Source: an uncultured Selenomonadales bacterium
GTDB taxonomy: Bacteria; Bacillota; Negativicutes; Selenomonadales; Selenomonadaceae
Length of the DNA stretch: 6,713 nt
NCBI GenBank assembly: GCA_947305445.1
Contig: CAMZDU010000055.1
Coordinates: 1 to 6,713, forward strand
Direction: 5' to 3'
Shown here: one piece after another, positions 5,780 through 6,713 of the stretch
How positions within the stretch are numbered: position 1 is the first letter of the stretch
Layout of the letters: the number at the start of each line of letters is the position of its first letter
Notes under the pieces: model-generated
What the model saw: the letters and a program-made list of their open reading frames with translations, nothing else
What the model was told of the DNA's origin: nothing
The model's database searches: none
Program-made: the position numbers and the translations under genes

Positions 5780-5808
5780 GTGACACTACATGATACGCAG
5801 ACGATTAT
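5780..5808 (+). promoter_or_regulatory. Candidate promoter of the FtsZ-like gene
   Basis: GTGACA (5780-5785, 5 of 6 to TTGACA) and GATTAT (5803-5808, 4 of 6) with 17-bp spacing, about 42 bp before the ATG at 5851. The -10 forms the left arm of an inverted repeat, GATTAT/ATAATC (5803-5819), so a regulator could bind over the start site. An AAGAGG Shine-Dalgarno follows at 5837-5842. The rest of the 5628-5850 gap is AT-rich; I see no clear rnhA terminator and no gene in it. Confidence 0.4.
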
Positions 5809-5850
5809 GCAAAATAATCAGCAACGCCAATTAAGTAAGAGGTAAATTTT

Positions 5851-6713
5851 ATGAACAAGCTCAACATCAAAATCGTCGGTCTTGGCGAAGGCGGTGCTCG
5901 GGCAATCAGCAAAATGATTTCGGAGGGCGTCGGTACAAATTTGTCCGTCGAATTTTTGACTGTCGGCAACGACGAAAATATTTTGCTCAACAGCACGGCG
6001 CGGAAAAATATTTTTCTCAACCGCGATTTGCCGACGGTTTACAAAAGCATTGCCGATGCTTTCGACGGCGCGAAAGTGATTTTCCTCGTCGGCGGACTGG
6101 CTTCCAATGCGGCAAGGGCGGCCATTCCGATTATCATGTCGCGTGCGAAAAGAATCGGCGCGGTAACTGTCGCGTTCGTTTGTCGGCCGTTTGTGCTGGA
6201 AAATAATTTGCGCAAGAAAACTGCCGAACAAACTCTTGCCGAACTGCGCGGGAGTGTCGACACGCTGTTTGCTCCGCCCGCAGAAAAATTTTTCGTCTTC
6301 CGAATAAATCAGCCGCAAATTTCGCTGACAGAACTTTTCGAGGTCGTCAACGAAATTTTCTGCCAAGGAGTAGAAATTTTTCTGCAGCTGATTGACGATA
6401 ACGCCGGACTTGCGCTGTTGAAGTGGGGCAACGCGACTTTCGGCTACGGCGAAGGCGCGACTGCTCTTGACGCGATTAAATACGCCACAAAGTTTCCGAC
6501 ACTCGACGCCGACGACATTAAACATGCGGAAGGTGTTTTCGTTCGATTGACGAGCGGGAAGAGGTTGACGCTCGATTCCGTGGAGGCGTCCAACAACTTC
6601 GTCAAAAATCAACTGCAAGCTGACGCGGAATTTTTTTCGCAGGAAGACGTCGACGCCGCACTCGGCGAAAAAATTTTTGCCTCGATAATCCTCACGCGCA
6701 ACACAAAGGAGAA
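5851..6713 (+). CDS. FtsZ/tubulin-fold paralog lacking GTPase motifs (3' end outside window)
   Basis: 287 codons to the right edge. It follows FtsZ along its length: IKIVGLGEGGARA (6-18) for the IKVIGVGGGGNNA strand-loop; VIFLVGGL (76-83); PIIMSRAKRIGAVTVAFVCRPF (93-114); LAELRGSVDTLF; FCQGVE (170-175); and GVFVRLTSGKRLTLDSVEASNNFV, matching the FtsZ C-terminal subdomain. The key GTPase parts are gone. The tubulin signature GGGTGTG is ASNAARA (84-90) with no gap, the T3 glycine loop is shortened, and the T7 segment NLDFADV with the catalytic aspartate is absent near 182-192. It therefore probably cannot hydrolyse GTP or catalyse FtsZ-type turnover. It could be a regulator or capping partner of true FtsZ or an unrelated scaffold; function is inference. 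The ATG at 5851 has an AAGAGG Shine-Dalgarno 8 nt upstream. There are no membrane segments in the visible part. Confidence 0.85.
   Translation, partial: MNKLNIKIVGLGEGGARAISKMISEGVGTNLSVEFLTVGNDENILLNSTARKNIFLNRDLPTVYKSIADAFDGAKVIFLVGGLASNAARAAIPIIMSRAKRIGAVTVAFVCRPFVLENNLRKKTAEQTLAELRGSVDTLFAPPAEKFFVFRINQPQISLTELFEVVNEIFCQGVEIFLQLIDDNAGLALLKWGNATFGYGEGATALDAIKYATKFPTLDADDIKHAEGVFVRLTSGKRLTLDSVEASNNFVKNQLQADAEFFSQEDVDAALGEKIFASIILTRNTKE

Noticed and set aside
5818..6618. Long minus-strand open frame opposite the FtsZ-like gene
   Set aside because: The plus-strand frame has FtsZ homology along its length and a ribosome site; the antisense frame is low complexity with no recognisable motif.

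Overview
The window looks like chromosomal DNA of an anaerobic, low-to-mid GC Firmicute, possibly a Negativicute. The reasons are a rubrerythrin-type oxidative-stress protein, a radical SAM enzyme of a type I remember from Clostridia and Negativicutes, AGGAG ribosome binding sites, and heavy use of AAA-ATT-TTT (Lys-Ile-Phe) codons. The phylum is a reasonable inference; anything narrower is a guess.

Layout, left to right. (1) Positions 1-1324, minus strand: a rubrerythrin/rubredoxin/metallo-beta-lactamase fusion, cut by the left edge. (2) 1423-2664, minus: a radical SAM protein with an unusual 185-residue N-terminal part, with its own promoter. (3) 2833-3332: a 500-bp element with IS200/IS605-like hairpin ends and no transposase. 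It carries a near-consensus promoter and about 400 nt of highly structured, apparently untranslated RNA. (4) 3329-5063, minus: uvrC, broken by a frameshift and small deletion between the GIY-YIG domain and the UVR motif. (5) 5088-5627, plus: rnhA (RNase HI), divergent from uvrC with only 24 bp between start codons. It has a C-terminal tail ending in a sliding-clamp-binding motif. (6) 5851 to the right edge, plus: a full-length FtsZ/tubulin-fold paralog that has lost the GTP-binding signature and the T7 catalytic loop.

How the parts relate. uvrC and rnhA are both genome-maintenance genes sharing one divergent start region. The mobile element sits exactly at the uvrC stop codon: removing 2833-3332 restores an ATG-TAA end in place of the present ATG-TGA, so the insertion changed the stop codon but not the protein. 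Its RNA is transcribed toward uvrC, antisense to it. If it is a TnpB-type guide RNA, its guide would be the 3' end of uvrC. The fusion protein and the radical SAM gene share a strand with a 98-bp gap, and each has a promoter-like sequence.

The strongest candidates for something undescribed are the 500-bp RNA-bearing element, the GTPase-dead FtsZ paralog and the clamp-motif RNase HI.
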